This document shows positions 26,003-34,613 of a DNA stretch of 49,973 bases, piece after piece. Position 1 is the stretch's first letter, and every line of letters begins with the position of its first letter. A model generated the notes under the pieces. It was not told the origin of the DNA. It was given only the letters and a program-made list of their open reading frames with translations, and did not search any database. Origin of the DNA: Deltaproteobacteria bacterium (lineage in GTDB: Bacteria > SAR324 > XYD2-FULL-50-16); contig JABGPJ010000074.1 of NCBI GenBank assembly GCA_018645005.1, positions 1 to 49,973 of the forward strand, given 5' to 3'. The translations under genes and the position numbers were made by a program.

Positions 26003-26983
26003 CTAAACCTTTGCGTTGGAAAAGTATTTCATGAATTGGGAGCGTTCATATAATGCCGGGTCTTTGACATGTTTGTGATTCAGCTTGCCAATAATATCTT
26101 TGATGGCTGAATATTTTTTCTCATTCATCCACGCTTCCATCTGGGCCAACATTTCACCAATAAATTCAGGGCCCTTTTTATAAATGATCGTTGCAACTTG
26201 AACGGCCTGAGCGCCAGCCAGGAGATTTTTTAAAACTGTGTGACCGTCGTGGATACCGGTTGTTGCGGCCAGATCGCATTTCAGGTCTTCAGAGAGCATG
26301 CCGATCCAGCGTAGCGGCAGCACATTTTCCTGGGGTGTGCTGAAGATATCCGCAGATGACAAGACCTCCTTTTTAAGGTCAATATCTGGACGGTGGAAGC
26401 GATTGAACATCACAATCGCAGTGGCTTCCCTGATGGACAGGTTATAGAGCATATTGGTCATGCTCGTGAAATTAAGTCCGATTTTAACGGCAATTGGAAT
26501 TGAAACGTGTTTATTCACCTCTTTGATAATATCAAAATAGACTTTTTCAATATCCTCACTCTTCTGAGTAATATCCCGCGGCATGATATACATATTCAGT
26601 TCAAGCCCATCGGCGCCTGCAGCCTGCAGCCTTTCACCAAATGTGGTCCATTCAGCTGCTGAAATGCAATTGATGCTGGGAATGATCGGAATGGAAACCG
26701 CCTTCTTGGCATCAGATACCAGATCCAAGTATTCATCCAGATTATGTTGTCTGGTATACCCACGAATATAGTCTGCTTCTTCAGCGTGAATTGAGTGATC
26801 ACTTTTCAGAGAATCCACCTCCATCAGAATTTGCTCTTCAAACAGTGATTTCAAGACAACGGCTGCGGCGCCATTCGCTTCGAGGTTTTCAATGCTCGTA
26901 ACGGAGTTTGTCAATCCGCTGCTTGCTGCGATAATTGGATTTTTTAAACGCAATCCCATATATTCAGTGCTAAAATCTGTCAT
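26003..26983 (-). CDS. Dihydroorotate-dehydrogenase-like flavoprotein
   Basis: A 326-residue TIM-barrel protein of the PyrD-like group. It has LRLKNPIIAASSGLT at the N-terminus, IPSINC and ADGLELNMY around the flavin, the IPIAVKIG strand and AGAQAVQVATIIYKKGPEF near the phosphate site. The catalytic base of true DHODs (Cys or Ser in a loop after LELN) is not obvious: here the LELNMYIMPRD segment replaces it, as in the DHOD-like proteins found beside pyruvate oxidoreductase genes. The pyrimidine role is therefore doubtful and it may act on a different substrate. Ribosome binding site GGAGGAG. It sits between a hydrophobic-enone reductase and an acyl-CoA ligase gene. Confidence 0.88.
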   Translation of the reverse strand: MTDFSTEYMGLRLKNPIIAASSGLTNSVTSIENLEANGAAAVVLKSLFEEQILMEVDSLKSDHSIHAEEADYIRGYTRQHNLDEYLDLVSDAKKAVSIPIIPSINCISAAEWTTFGERLQAAGADGLELNMYIMPRDITQKSEDIEKVYFDIIKEVNKHVSIPIAVKIGLNFTSMTNMLYNLSIREATAIVMFNRFHRPDIDLKKEVLSSADIFSTPQENVLPLRWIGMLSEDLKCDLAATTGIHDGHTVLKNLLAGAQAVQVATIIYKKGPEFIGEMLAQMEAWMNEKKYSAIKDIIGKLNHKHVKDPALYERSQFMKYFSNAKV

Positions 26984-27188
26984 GGCTGACTCCTCCGCTT
27001 GGTAAAGTAGTTACAATTGTTCATCGTCAGAAAAGAGATCGGATGATTGAAGCGCAAAAACATCTTAATCAAATTGAAGAGTTAAGCCAAGCATTTATGT
27101 TTGGTTGGGGGAATTGGGATACTTTTTTGACCGAAACAGAGGGGAAGAATTATCAGCCCTTTAGCAGAGCTGGCAGGTGGTCTGGCTT

Positions 27189-27214
27189 GGATTCCGGAAT
27201 CGCTCCCGGAATCC
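27189..27214. repeat. GGATTCCGG hairpin repeat
   Basis: GGATTCCGG and CCGGAATCC form a perfect 9-bp stem with an 8-nt loop, followed on the plus strand by a T-run. It sits in the 305-bp gap 26984-27288, where no gene is seen. Such hairpins are common dispersed repeats; as a terminator it would serve only the plus strand, where no gene precedes it. Confidence 0.55.
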
Positions 27215-27288
27215 AGAGAGCAAGTTTTTTCTTAAGCTGATCCCGTTTGAGACCCGGAACTTAGCGGGCGACGATCAGGTTTTTGCTT

Positions 27289-28809
27289 TTACACTATGGC
27301 GTTCAATTCCCTGAGCTCTTTCTTGAGGATTTTGCCGATGGGATTTCGGGGTAGGGCATCCATAAACTCCACGTAAGTCGGGCACTTGTACTTGGCGAGG
27401 TGCTCCCGGCAATGCTCTATTATCTCGTCTTCCGTGACGGTTGCGCCCGGGCTGACAACCAGATAGCACTTGACCTCTTCCCCCATTATCTTGTCTGGCA
27501 CACCAACCACGGCGGCGTCTATGACAGCCGGATGTTGATAGAGGATCTCTTCGATATCCCTGGGCAGGATGTTGAAGCCACCGCGAATGATCAGGTCCTT
27601 TTTGCGGTCGACGATAAAGATATAACCGTCTTCATCGATTTTTCCCATATCTCCGGTATAAAGCCATCCGTCGATAAACGTCTCAGCGGTCTTATCGGGC
27701 ATGTTGTAATATCCGGGTGAGATATTGAGGCCTTTGACAATCAGTTCCCCCACTTCGTTCACGGGCAGCTCATTTCTGTCCAAATCGACGATTTTGACTT
27801 CCACACCCGGTATAGGTTGACCGATCGAACCGACTTTCCGCTCACGACCTTTGTAGTGGGCAGAGACAATGGGGGATGCTTCTGAAAGACCATACCCCTC
27901 ATAGATGACGCAACCGAACTTTTCTTCAAACCCCTTCAAGACCTCGACCGGCAAGGGGGCCGAGCCACTGGTACATTCAGTCAGGCTGGAAAGATCGTAT
28001 TTGTCAACGACATCCGGTGTATTCAGGAACATGGAGAAGATGGCCGGCACACCGGCAAAACCCATGACTTTGTACTTTTCAATCAGGCGGCAGGAGGTTT
28101 CCAGATCAAACCAGGGGATCATAACGCTGGTATTGGCAAACATAAAACCAACGTTCATCACCGTCAGGCCAAAAGAGTGGGACAGGGGCAGGACAAACAG
28201 GCCGACATCGTCAGGGTCACGGTCAGGGTCCAGGTTATAACTGCTGACGGCGTTGGCGTACAGATTTTTGTGGGTCAGCATGACCCCCTTGGGGACGCCG
28301 GTGGTGCCGGAGGTGTACAAAACAACGGCATTGTCTTCATCCTGAATGGTCAGGTCCAGGTTCGCTTCCGAGCGGTTCTCCATCACACTTTTCAGGGTTA
28401 TGGTTCCGGGAACATCTTCATCTTCTACAATGATGATATGCTGCAGCGTCTCAATGCCTTCCCTGGCCTGAGTGACGTTGTCCAGAAATGCTTTTGTGGT
28501 AATAATGGCGGAGGCTTCAGAGTTTTTGAGGATGTGGGCCACCTCTTTTGGACCCAGCAGAAAAATCACCGGGATCAGGCTCGCCCCAGCCCTGAGAACG
28601 CCCTGGTAGCTGATCAATACATCAGGAGAATTCAGCAACATGACCAGCACCTTATCACCGGGCTTGATGCCCAGACCCAGCAGTCCATGCGCCAGTTGAT
28701 TAGCTTTTTGAATGAGCTGCAGGTTGGTGTACTCCTGGTCCTCGTAAATCAGTTTTGTGATTTCGCCGAATTTTTCAATGTTTTGATCAGCCAGTTCCAC
28801 TAAATTCAT
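27289..28809 (-). CDS. AMP-forming acyl-CoA ligase (long-chain-fatty-acid type)
   Basis: A 506-residue adenylate-forming enzyme that activates a carboxylic acid to its CoA thioester using ATP. It has the P-loop-like motif LYTSGTTGVPKGVMLTH, the motif II region EGYGLSEASP, the DGWLYTGDMGKIDEDGY hinge-side motif and the C-terminal catalytic lysine region NPIGKILKKELREL. Family length is normal. The acid is unknown; placement among ene-reductases and a DHOD-like protein suggests activation of a growth substrate or intermediate. It precedes the DHOD-like gene by a 305-bp gap and follows the OYE gene by 177 bp. Confidence 0.93.
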   Translation of the reverse strand: MNLVELADQNIEKFGEITKLIYEDQEYTNLQLIQKANQLAHGLLGLGIKPGDKVLVMLLNSPDVLISYQGVLRAGASLIPVIFLLGPKEVAHILKNSEASAIITTKAFLDNVTQAREGIETLQHIIIVEDEDVPGTITLKSVMENRSEANLDLTIQDEDNAVVLYTSGTTGVPKGVMLTHKNLYANAVSSYNLDPDRDPDDVGLFVLPLSHSFGLTVMNVGFMFANTSVMIPWFDLETSCRLIEKYKVMGFAGVPAIFSMFLNTPDVVDKYDLSSLTECTSGSAPLPVEVLKGFEEKFGCVIYEGYGLSEASPIVSAHYKGRERKVGSIGQPIPGVEVKIVDLDRNELPVNEVGELIVKGLNISPGYYNMPDKTAETFIDGWLYTGDMGKIDEDGYIFIVDRKKDLIIRGGFNILPRDIEEILYQHPAVIDAAVVGVPDKIMGEEVKCYLVVSPGATVTEDEIIEHCREHLAKYKCPTYVEFMDALPRNPIGKILKKELRELNAIV

Positions 28810-28986
28810 AACAATCCCTGTTTGAAGTTAAGATAAGACGAATGGTTTATAAGAGCTTCTCTCTGTTAGTTAACAACGTTCGCAGCTGATTATCAGATTG
28901 CAATTAATTCGTCAATTAACACCACTGGAAATATCTGACTCATTTTTCCAAACAAGGTCTGTCTTGTGCCTGACATTGCAGCACTT

Positions 28987-30108
28987 TTACTCGGTCTTTT
29001 TTTTATGTAACTGTCGACAGAAAACGTGATTTTTCCCTTCTTTATCGGGGTTGATACAGCCCCAGCAGGAGATGCAGTCTACTTCAGCCTTCTCACCTTT
29101 TTTTAAACGTTTAACCAGTTCAGGCTCCCGGATAAATGGGCGACACAGGGAAACCATGTCGACGATGCCTTCGTTGAGGATGTTTTCAATCACGGGGATA
29201 CTTCTCATGCCGCCAACCAGGCACAGCGGAATGGACACAGCACTGCGAATGGCTTTCGCTGCTTCGAGCATATAGGCCTCGTTTTCGGGCGCTGTTATCT
29301 TGAGCCCTCTTTTTCTAAAGGTCTTTTCAATCCGGCCATGGCTGATTTCTATGAGTGAGACACCTTCTTTTTCAATTGTTTGTGCAACCTGTTTGCCCTC
29401 TTCGATGGTGAATCCGCTACCGTCTTCCAGATAATCCTGGCACCCAAATTTAATCAGGACGGGGAAATCATCGGCCACGTTTCTTTTGATAGAGCGAATC
29501 ACTTCGACCAGAAATCGTGTCCGATTTTCCAGGCTTCCGCCCCATTTGTCCTGTCGCTGATTGGTGGTTGGAGACAGGAATTCGCTGACCAGATAACCAT
29601 GGGCACCATGAATCTGGACCCCATCGAAGCCTGACTCCTGAACACGTCTGGCAGCCTGCCCAAACGCTTCAATAATGGTCTGAATATCATCATCCGTCAG
29701 TACTCTCGGTTTTCTACCGTAATCAGGAGTTGCATCGGTTAATGAAACAGCCACATAATCGCCATTCCCCTGGGCTGCATGGGTTGAAATTGAACCACCG
29801 TGGGCAATCTGCATGACTATTTTTCCGTTTTGTGCATGAACCGCCCCAGTCATTTTCTGATAGGCAGCAATATGATCGTCCTGATCAATGCCGTTCATAT
29901 CAGGGAATACCTGTCCATGTTTTATCACAAAAGCGTAACCTGTAATGATCAGCCCAATATCACCCCCTGCCAGTGTTTTCATAAGTTCAACACTGCCATC
30001 ACTGATAAACCCGTCTTGATCGCTTAAGGCGTAATATGTTGCTGAGCGGACAAAACGGTTTGCAATTTTCAATTTTCCAATTTCCAGCGGTTCAAATAAT
30101 TTAGACAT
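28987..30108 (-). CDS. NADH:flavin oxidoreductase, old-yellow-enzyme family
   Basis: A 373-residue FMN barrel. It has LFEPLEIGKLKIANRFVRSAT at the start, the active-site HGAHGYLVSEFLSP with the substrate-binding His pair, the FMN motif GGSLENRTRFL and the C-terminal LVGGMRSIPVIENIL. A C-terminal Cys cluster CISCWGC followed 13 residues on by Cys suggests the 4Fe-4S site of the 2,4-dienoyl-CoA reductase/bile-acid (BaiCD) branch, but it lacks the second NAD(P)-binding domain, so electrons must come from a partner or directly. Ribosome binding site AGGAG. It reduces activated C=C bonds in enones or enoyl-CoAs, consistent with its neighbours. Confidence 0.92.
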   Translation of the reverse strand: MSKLFEPLEIGKLKIANRFVRSATYYALSDQDGFISDGSVELMKTLAGGDIGLIITGYAFVIKHGQVFPDMNGIDQDDHIAAYQKMTGAVHAQNGKIVMQIAHGGSISTHAAQGNGDYVAVSLTDATPDYGRKPRVLTDDDIQTIIEAFGQAARRVQESGFDGVQIHGAHGYLVSEFLSPTTNQRQDKWGGSLENRTRFLVEVIRSIKRNVADDFPVLIKFGCQDYLEDGSGFTIEEGKQVAQTIEKEGVSLIEISHGRIEKTFRKRGLKITAPENEAYMLEAAKAIRSAVSIPLCLVGGMRSIPVIENILNEGIVDMVSLCRPFIREPELVKRLKKGEKAEVDCISCWGCINPDKEGKNHVFCRQLHKKKTE

Positions 30109-30273
30109 AGCTAACTCCTGTTTTCATTACCAGTTCTTTTTTTTTATTGGGTTATTACATGAAGGTTGATCAAACGCGGTCGTTGTGAGGGACGCCGCGG
30201 TTTAAAAAATGACAATCGTAAGTTCTTTACTAACGAAATGTTTGTTCATTGGCAACCATTAATGTGTCTTAGG

Positions 30274-30367
30274 GTCGGCTCATAAATTACTTCACATTCT
30301 ATTTGCAAAATGTCCAGTGTTTTGGGGCTTTTGCAAATAGAATGTGAAGTAATTTATGAACGATCCC
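30274..30367. mobile_element. MITE family A, copy 5 (short form)
   Basis: Ends GGGTCGGCTCATAAATTA and TAATTTATGAACGATCCC are inverted repeats flanked by TTA on both sides (30271-30273 and 30368-30370). The element is a nearly perfect hairpin (ACTTCACATTCTATTTGCAA pairs with TTGCAAATAGAATGTGAAGT), the best-preserved copy in the window and probably the youngest. Confidence 0.92.
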
Positions 30368-30612
30368 TTAAAGGTCGCTATGTCAAGTTTTTTTTGGGTA
30401 GACGGTGAAGCGGGGGGAGGGACCAGCCCCGATTGAGATACGGGTCATAGACGAATCAATTGAGTTGTCATAATATAGATATAATTGCTATTCGTACGGC
30501 CCGAAGAGATGAACATGCTGTCGAAACCTTCGGTCTCCAGTCATGTGTTGCAAATCCAGATTTTGATAAAGCAGCATGTATATCTGAGATAACATCATCA
30601 GGAGTGTACAAA

Positions 30613-31050
30613 ATGTCGGAATATGAGGACATATCACCGAATTTCAAGAATGCGTTGATTAAGAAAATGAAAACCACCGTGCCATTCTGGAAACTGCTGG
30701 GCATGGAAGTCGTGGATGTTAAAAAAGGATGGGCTATCGTAAAACTTCCCTACTCGGACAAACTGGCACAACCCGACGGTGTCGCGCATGGAGGGGCTAT
30801 TTTTTCCCCGGCAGATGCTGCGGTGGCCGTTGCGCTGTTGGGCCTGATCGATAAAAGCGAGACGCTCCTGACCATTGAAATGAAAATCAATTATATAAAA
30901 GCGATCAGAGAGGGGGATATTATTGCAGAAGCAAAGATTGTTCACAGGGGGAGCAAAACTGCGATTGGTGATGTTGAGGTCCGCAATTCTCAAGGGAACT
31001 TAATCGCCAAATGTCTGGCCACCTATATGATCATTAAGAATGGATCATAG
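30613..31050 (+). CDS. Hotdog-fold acyl-CoA thioesterase (PaaI type)
   Basis: A 145-residue thioesterase with the hotdog signature VAHGGAIFSPADAAVAVALL (His-Gly-Gly followed by the Asp-bearing helix) and the LTIEMKINYIKAIREGDII strand pair. It releases CoA from an aryl- or acyl-CoA. The start is at 30613 after GGAG; the frame opens further upstream to 30460 but without a family-like sequence. The gene lies between convergent minus-strand catabolic genes and ends at a bidirectional terminator. Confidence 0.92.
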   Translation: MSEYEDISPNFKNALIKKMKTTVPFWKLLGMEVVDVKKGWAIVKLPYSDKLAQPDGVAHGGAIFSPADAAVAVALLGLIDKSETLLTIEMKINYIKAIREGDIIAEAKIVHRGSKTAIGDVEVRNSQGNLIAKCLATYMIIKNGS

Positions 31051-31054
31051 CAGC

Positions 31055-31085
31055 CAGGGGGTTTGACCCCCTGTTTGACTTTTAC
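31055..31085. terminator. Bidirectional intrinsic terminator
   Basis: CAGGGGG and CCCCCTG (31055-31061 and 31067-31073) form a 7-bp G/C stem with a TTTGA loop, followed by TTTGACTTTT. It separates the convergent thioesterase and HMG-CoA-lyase-like genes. Confidence 0.8.
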
Positions 31086-32311
31086 CGGGTGGGCAGGACT
31101 GCTTCTTTTGACCATCCTTCCGGGAAGGCCTGGTCTGGTGTTTCCTGAAGTTTCTCTTTCAGCTTCTTCAGGCCCGGTCTGGCATATTGCATATGACCTT
31201 CTTTCAAGGTCCGTCCATTGACAATCGCCTCAGAGCGGAGTTTGCGACCAATGGTTTTTTCCATCTGCTTACCCAGTTTTAAAATCCGGTCTACGTCATA
31301 GCCATGCTCAATACCCATCTCGTCGATCTGCACGAGCGTATCCTCCAGACAAACCAGTCCGACATAGCGAGGATCATCATAGTAGTAGTCCCCGGTGCCT
31401 CGAGTAGGGCAATCATCCAGGAAGTTTGCAGGTTGTCCACCGAGTCCACCCAATGTTCCCTCAAAAATGGTTATCCCTGCCTGAAGAGCTGCCAGGATTG
31501 AAGCTGAAGCGACCCGTTTTGTTTCATGAAAATGGGCAATATGGAGCTTCGGATCCGGCATAGCATCGAGGACCATGGAGAAGTACCGATACACATCCGC
31601 TGCAGACGCACTGCCGTCGTGATCTGCGTGTTCAATGTCGTGAGCTCCTATTTCAAGCCAACGCTTTGAAAATTCAACAGCGTCTTTCATATCTGTCGCA
31701 CCGCCAATGGGACTTCCCCAGATCGTGCTCACCGTTCCGCACATTTTTATGCCTGCGTCATTGCACTTTTGAATACACCTTTCAGCCTCTTGCCAGTAGA
31801 CCGGCAGTGATGTGCCTGAATTTGCAAAGTGGTGCTCTTCTTCAGTGGAAACCATCATCAGGATACGATCCGGGCCAATCCCTTTGTCTTTTAATTGGAT
31901 GGCGCGATCAACGGCTTTCTCACGGATGGTGACTGCTGTCAGACAGATATCATCATAGTTGATGCCATTTCTTTCACACTTCTGCTTGAACCGGTCACTT
32001 CGCAGATGAGTAAGCAGCTCCTCTGCATCTTTGAATTGCGGCATCAAATAGGGACTGCCCAGATTTGTGACCTCAATATCCCGACAACCGGCCATGATAA
32101 GTTCTTCAAGATAGTACTTCTTTGCCTCAGTGGAAACAAACCGCTCTTCATGTTGAAATCCATCTCTGATTGTAATGTCACCAATCGTTACTTTCCAGGG
32201 CATTTTTGGAAAGATTTTCCAGTAATCATATTCAGTCATATCGATACCAAGCTCCCTTGTTTTTTCAACAAACTTCCATTCAAATGACGACAGTTTCTGC
32301 TCATCGACCAT
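31082..32311 (-). CDS. HMG-CoA-lyase-like enzyme (DRE-TIM metallolyase family)
   Basis: A 409-residue TIM-barrel enzyme of the HMGL-like/pyruvate carboxyltransferase family. It has the metal and catalytic motif GDITIRDGFQHEERF (the DxxxRDG...E form, a variant of DGxRDG), IEVTNLGSP, AHFHETKRVA with the HxH metal ligands, and GTLGGLGGQPANF with the Cys/Gly loop of the family. Relatives cleave or condense acyl-CoA carbons. The 409 residues exceed standard HMG-CoA lyase (about 300) by N- and C-terminal extensions. The start is uncertain, since GGAG lies only 1 bp before the ATG. Metabolic context suggests a carbon-chain cleavage step. Confidence 0.88.
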   Translation of the reverse strand: MVDEQKLSSFEWKFVEKTRELGIDMTEYDYWKIFPKMPWKVTIGDITIRDGFQHEERFVSTEAKKYYLEELIMAGCRDIEVTNLGSPYLMPQFKDAEELLTHLRSDRFKQKCERNGINYDDICLTAVTIREKAVDRAIQLKDKGIGPDRILMMVSTEEEHHFANSGTSLPVYWQEAERCIQKCNDAGIKMCGTVSTIWGSPIGGATDMKDAVEFSKRWLEIGAHDIEHADHDGSASAADVYRYFSMVLDAMPDPKLHIAHFHETKRVASASILAALQAGITIFEGTLGGLGGQPANFLDDCPTRGTGDYYYDDPRYVGLVCLEDTLVQIDEMGIEHGYDVDRILKLGKQMEKTIGRKLRSEAIVNGRTLKEGHMQYARPGLKKLKEKLQETPDQAFPEGWSKEAVLPTR

Positions 32312-32748
32312 ACTCCAGGAGGCATAAGTTATTCAATTCAAATAATAAATACCTTTATGAAGTACGTCGCCAGGATCAATCCTAAAAAAAGAACACCATG
32401 TTGTTCATAATAGATAGTAGAAATTTGGCATTTTGAAGTCAAGGGATGATTTTCCCGTTCCTTTCATTGGATGATATATACGTCAATTATCCGAAAGGCT
32501 TGTACAGAGCCTTCTCTTTTAACCTTTTAAAACGGATGATAAGAAATTGGATTTTTGGAGTCAATAACATTCTTCCTTAAAGTTCAGTTCGTAATGTTAT
32601 CCGAACAAACCCCAATCTACTTGACATTTATAACGTTGTCAGATAGTTATGTCGTTAAGTATGTTATCCAGAACTGCATAATAACTTGTTGGGGGGCAAC
32701 AAATTCTCTGGACTTGCCTGGCTGTATCTATTCGGATACAGTAGAAAT
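32312..32748. other. Intergenic stretch, no gene seen
   Basis: A 437-bp AT-rich gap between divergent genes. There is no supported coding frame and no clear operator. Confidence 0.35.
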
Positions 32749-33051
32749 ATAAACACAATACTACGCACTGAAACCTTTGACATATGGCTCACAAAGCTTA
32801 AAGATGCTCGTGGCAAAGCTCGCATCATTGAAAGAATACGGTCGGCCGAACGAGGTAACTTTGGTGATTGTGAGTCTGTCGGGCAAGGTGTTTCCGAAAT
32901 GCGTGTCCACTTTGGTCCCGGTTATTGCGTGTATTTCTCTCGCATTGGAGCTGTGGTCTATGTTCTGCTTTGTGGTGGTGTCAAACGTAATCAACAGCGC
33001 GATATTGCCAAGGCTCAGGAAATGGCACGGATGTTAAAAGAGGAAGAATAA
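32749..33051 (+). pseudogene. HI1419-type RelE/ParE-family toxin, start codon apparently lost
   Basis: A 100-codon frame closely resembling the HI1419 family of RelE/HigB-like toxins (killer proteins): TETFDIWLTKLKDARGKARI, a central GNFGDCESVGQGVSEMRVHFG, and PGYCVYFSRIGAVVYVLLCGG at the end. The expected start codon position reads ATA (32749-32751), and no good ribosome binding site or alternative start lies nearby; only a distant TTG at 32686 opens the frame. The gene's stop overlaps the ATG of the antitoxin remnant (TAATG). Taken with the broken antitoxin I read it as a decaying toxin gene, although translation from an ATA or upstream TTG cannot be excluded. Confidence 0.7.
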
Positions 33052-33185
33052 TGAAAAAAATTGATCGATTAGGTATTGCTCCATTCGATTCTAGCGACTA
33101 TCTGGACAGTGAAGAAACTATCGCCAAGTGTTTCTTCAGCATAATTGCCCTGTTCCAGCAAGATAGAACCTGCCTGGATCTGTGA
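33051..33185 (+). pseudogene. HI1420-type antitoxin, truncated after about 25 codons
   Basis: The frame starts MKKIDRLGIAPFDSSDYLD, the recognisable N-terminus of HI1420-type antitoxins (about 95-100 residues with a Cro-like helix-turn-helix). After SEETIA the sequence turns into unrelated Cys/Phe/Gln-rich residues and stops at codon 45, so the DNA-binding domain is gone. The point of divergence, about 33120-33126, coincides with the beginning of an opposite-strand signal-peptide gene fragment, indicating a deletion joining two genes. Confidence 0.75.
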
Positions 33186-33236
33186 CGCAAAGCACAAAAT
33201 AAACACCAGGCCTATCGCGATTGCGAGTTTATCCAT
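33120..33236 (-). pseudogene. Fragment of a secreted (TPR-like) protein gene
   Basis: A minus-strand frame beginning MDKLAIAIGLVFILCFASQ, a typical signal peptide, followed by a short QAGSILLEQGNYAEETLGD segment that resembles the start of a TPR helix. It then runs into the antisense of the antitoxin gene. Only about 39 codons survive. The two truncated genes share ATCGCC at the joint, which may be the microhomology at which the deletion occurred. Confidence 0.5.
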
Positions 33237-33308
33237 TTTTACCAACAATCGATTTTCTTCAAAAACCATCAAATTTGGACATCGCGAATCGTCCAGACAA
33301 GCTATCAT

Positions 33309-33669
33309 GGTTTTTCAAAATTGTATATTCCGCCGCAGTCATCTGTTATTTTACATCAAATCCTTTTTCGAGCCTATATATTAAATTTATCGTTGACACA
33401 GTCGGCAAAGTTATTCTCAGCCCACCGTAGCAATTGGATTCCAGCTAATTATCCTGACCAAAATCGTTGCAATGTTGAATTCTCAGTTCTTTATGTTAAA
33501 TAAAGGTACAAAATCAAAATAAATTTCTCTTGTAAAGCCAGGAACAGAGCGAGTGATGTAGAAAATTTATCCAATAATTCCATATAGGTGAAAGGACATT
33601 TTTTGCGATCCAGCAATTCTGTGGGTATGGGATTGATAAATGTCTCGGATAATGGTCTCTACGATTCCG
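33309..33669. other. Intergenic stretch, no gene seen
   Basis: A 360-bp AT-rich gap. It contains no family repeat, terminator or coding frame that I can support. Confidence 0.35.
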
Positions 33670-34134
33670 TTATTTCGATTCAGCTGCTGCCCTTTTTTTC
33701 AATTCCTCAATCGACAACTCCTCAATCCGAGACGACAAATGCCAGGTATGTCCGAATGGATCCTCCAGACTTCCCCCTCGATCGCCATAAAACTTGTTTT
33801 CGAGAGGTCTGGTTACCGTTGCTCCAGCTTCAACCGCCTTTTCAAAAGATTTATCGACATCCTCTACGTAAAGCATGATCGATACGGGCGAACCACCGAT
33901 AGATTCTGGGCTTAATACATTCATGTCCGGAAACTCGTCGGCTAGCATAACGGGTGAATCTCCAATCCGGACCTCAGCATGGCCAATATGGCCGCTGGGA
34001 TCGTCCATGCGCATGGTCTCGATCGCTCCAAACGCATTCTTATAAAACTCAATGGCTTCGGCGGCGTTCTTACAGACCAGATAGGGCGTAACCGTATGGT
34101 ACCCATCCGGTATGGGTTTGACATATGATGACAT
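33670..34134 (-). CDS. VOC-family (PhnB/glyoxalase-like) protein
   Basis: A 154-residue protein with two beta-alpha-beta-beta-beta units. VTPYLVCKNAAEAIEFYKNAFGA and SPVSIMLYVEDVDKSFEKAV are the paired starts typical of the PhnB branch (COG2764), and EDPFGHTWHLSS is its characteristic metal-site end. In this family the fold supports metal-dependent isomerases or dioxygenases, but most PhnB-like members have no assigned reaction. Ribosome binding site AGGAGGAG. It stands alone. Confidence 0.92.
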   Translation of the reverse strand: MSSYVKPIPDGYHTVTPYLVCKNAAEAIEFYKNAFGAIETMRMDDPSGHIGHAEVRIGDSPVMLADEFPDMNVLSPESIGGSPVSIMLYVEDVDKSFEKAVEAGATVTRPLENKFYGDRGGSLEDPFGHTWHLSSRIEELSIEELKKRAAAESK

Positions 34135-34559
34135 AACTCCTCCTGAGGTGTGGGTTGGGTTTTAAAATTTCACTGGAAACACACTTGCTCAAGAATCAAC
34201 TGCAAAGTTCATGCTCTTCTGGCTATGGGGATAGGATGGCGGGAAACAGACATTTGGTGAGCTTTTTAGCCTGCGTCAGCATTCGCAAACCCGGGCAGGT
34301 TTTAAAACTGAAAAAATAAATCTTTACGCTTGATCATCAAATCATGCCTATTTTGTTGTTTCTTAAGATTTATATTTGACAATTCGTATGTCCCGGAAGT
34401 TCAGTAGTGCTATTTATGTCATTAGAGAATGGGCTAGTGTGGGCTGACAAAATGGGCTGAGTTTTTTTGTTGTGAGCCGTTGATGCTGAACTGTTTTTTG
34501 TATCATGCTGATAATAATAATTCTATTGACTTGATGCCAATACCTTTAGAAGATTTAGA
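34135..34559. other. Intergenic stretch before the marR-like gene
   Basis: A gap of about 425 bp with no coding frame I can support; it ends in the marR promoter. Confidence 0.35.
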
Positions 34560-34588
34560 TTGACAACTAGTTAGATGTCTAATAAAAA
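34560..34588 (+). promoter_or_regulatory. Promoter with embedded operator of the marR-like gene
   Basis: Consensus TTGACA (34560-34565) and TAAAAA (34583-34588) are spaced by 17 bp. The palindrome TTAGATGTCTAA (34571-34582) fills most of the spacer, a placement that would allow the MarR-family protein to repress its own transcription and that of the amidohydrolase gene behind it. Confidence 0.65.
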
Positions 34589-34613
34589 GCAAAAAAAACC
34601 TATCGAGGATTAA

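Noticed and set aside
32686-32748. TTG-initiated extension of the toxin
   Set aside because: The added residues do not resemble family N-termini. The conserved part begins at the ATA codon at 32749.
33183-33185. UGA ending the truncated antitoxin as a possible second selenocysteine codon
   Set aside because: The sequence before it is already out of family, no hairpin follows, and no reading continues beyond it.
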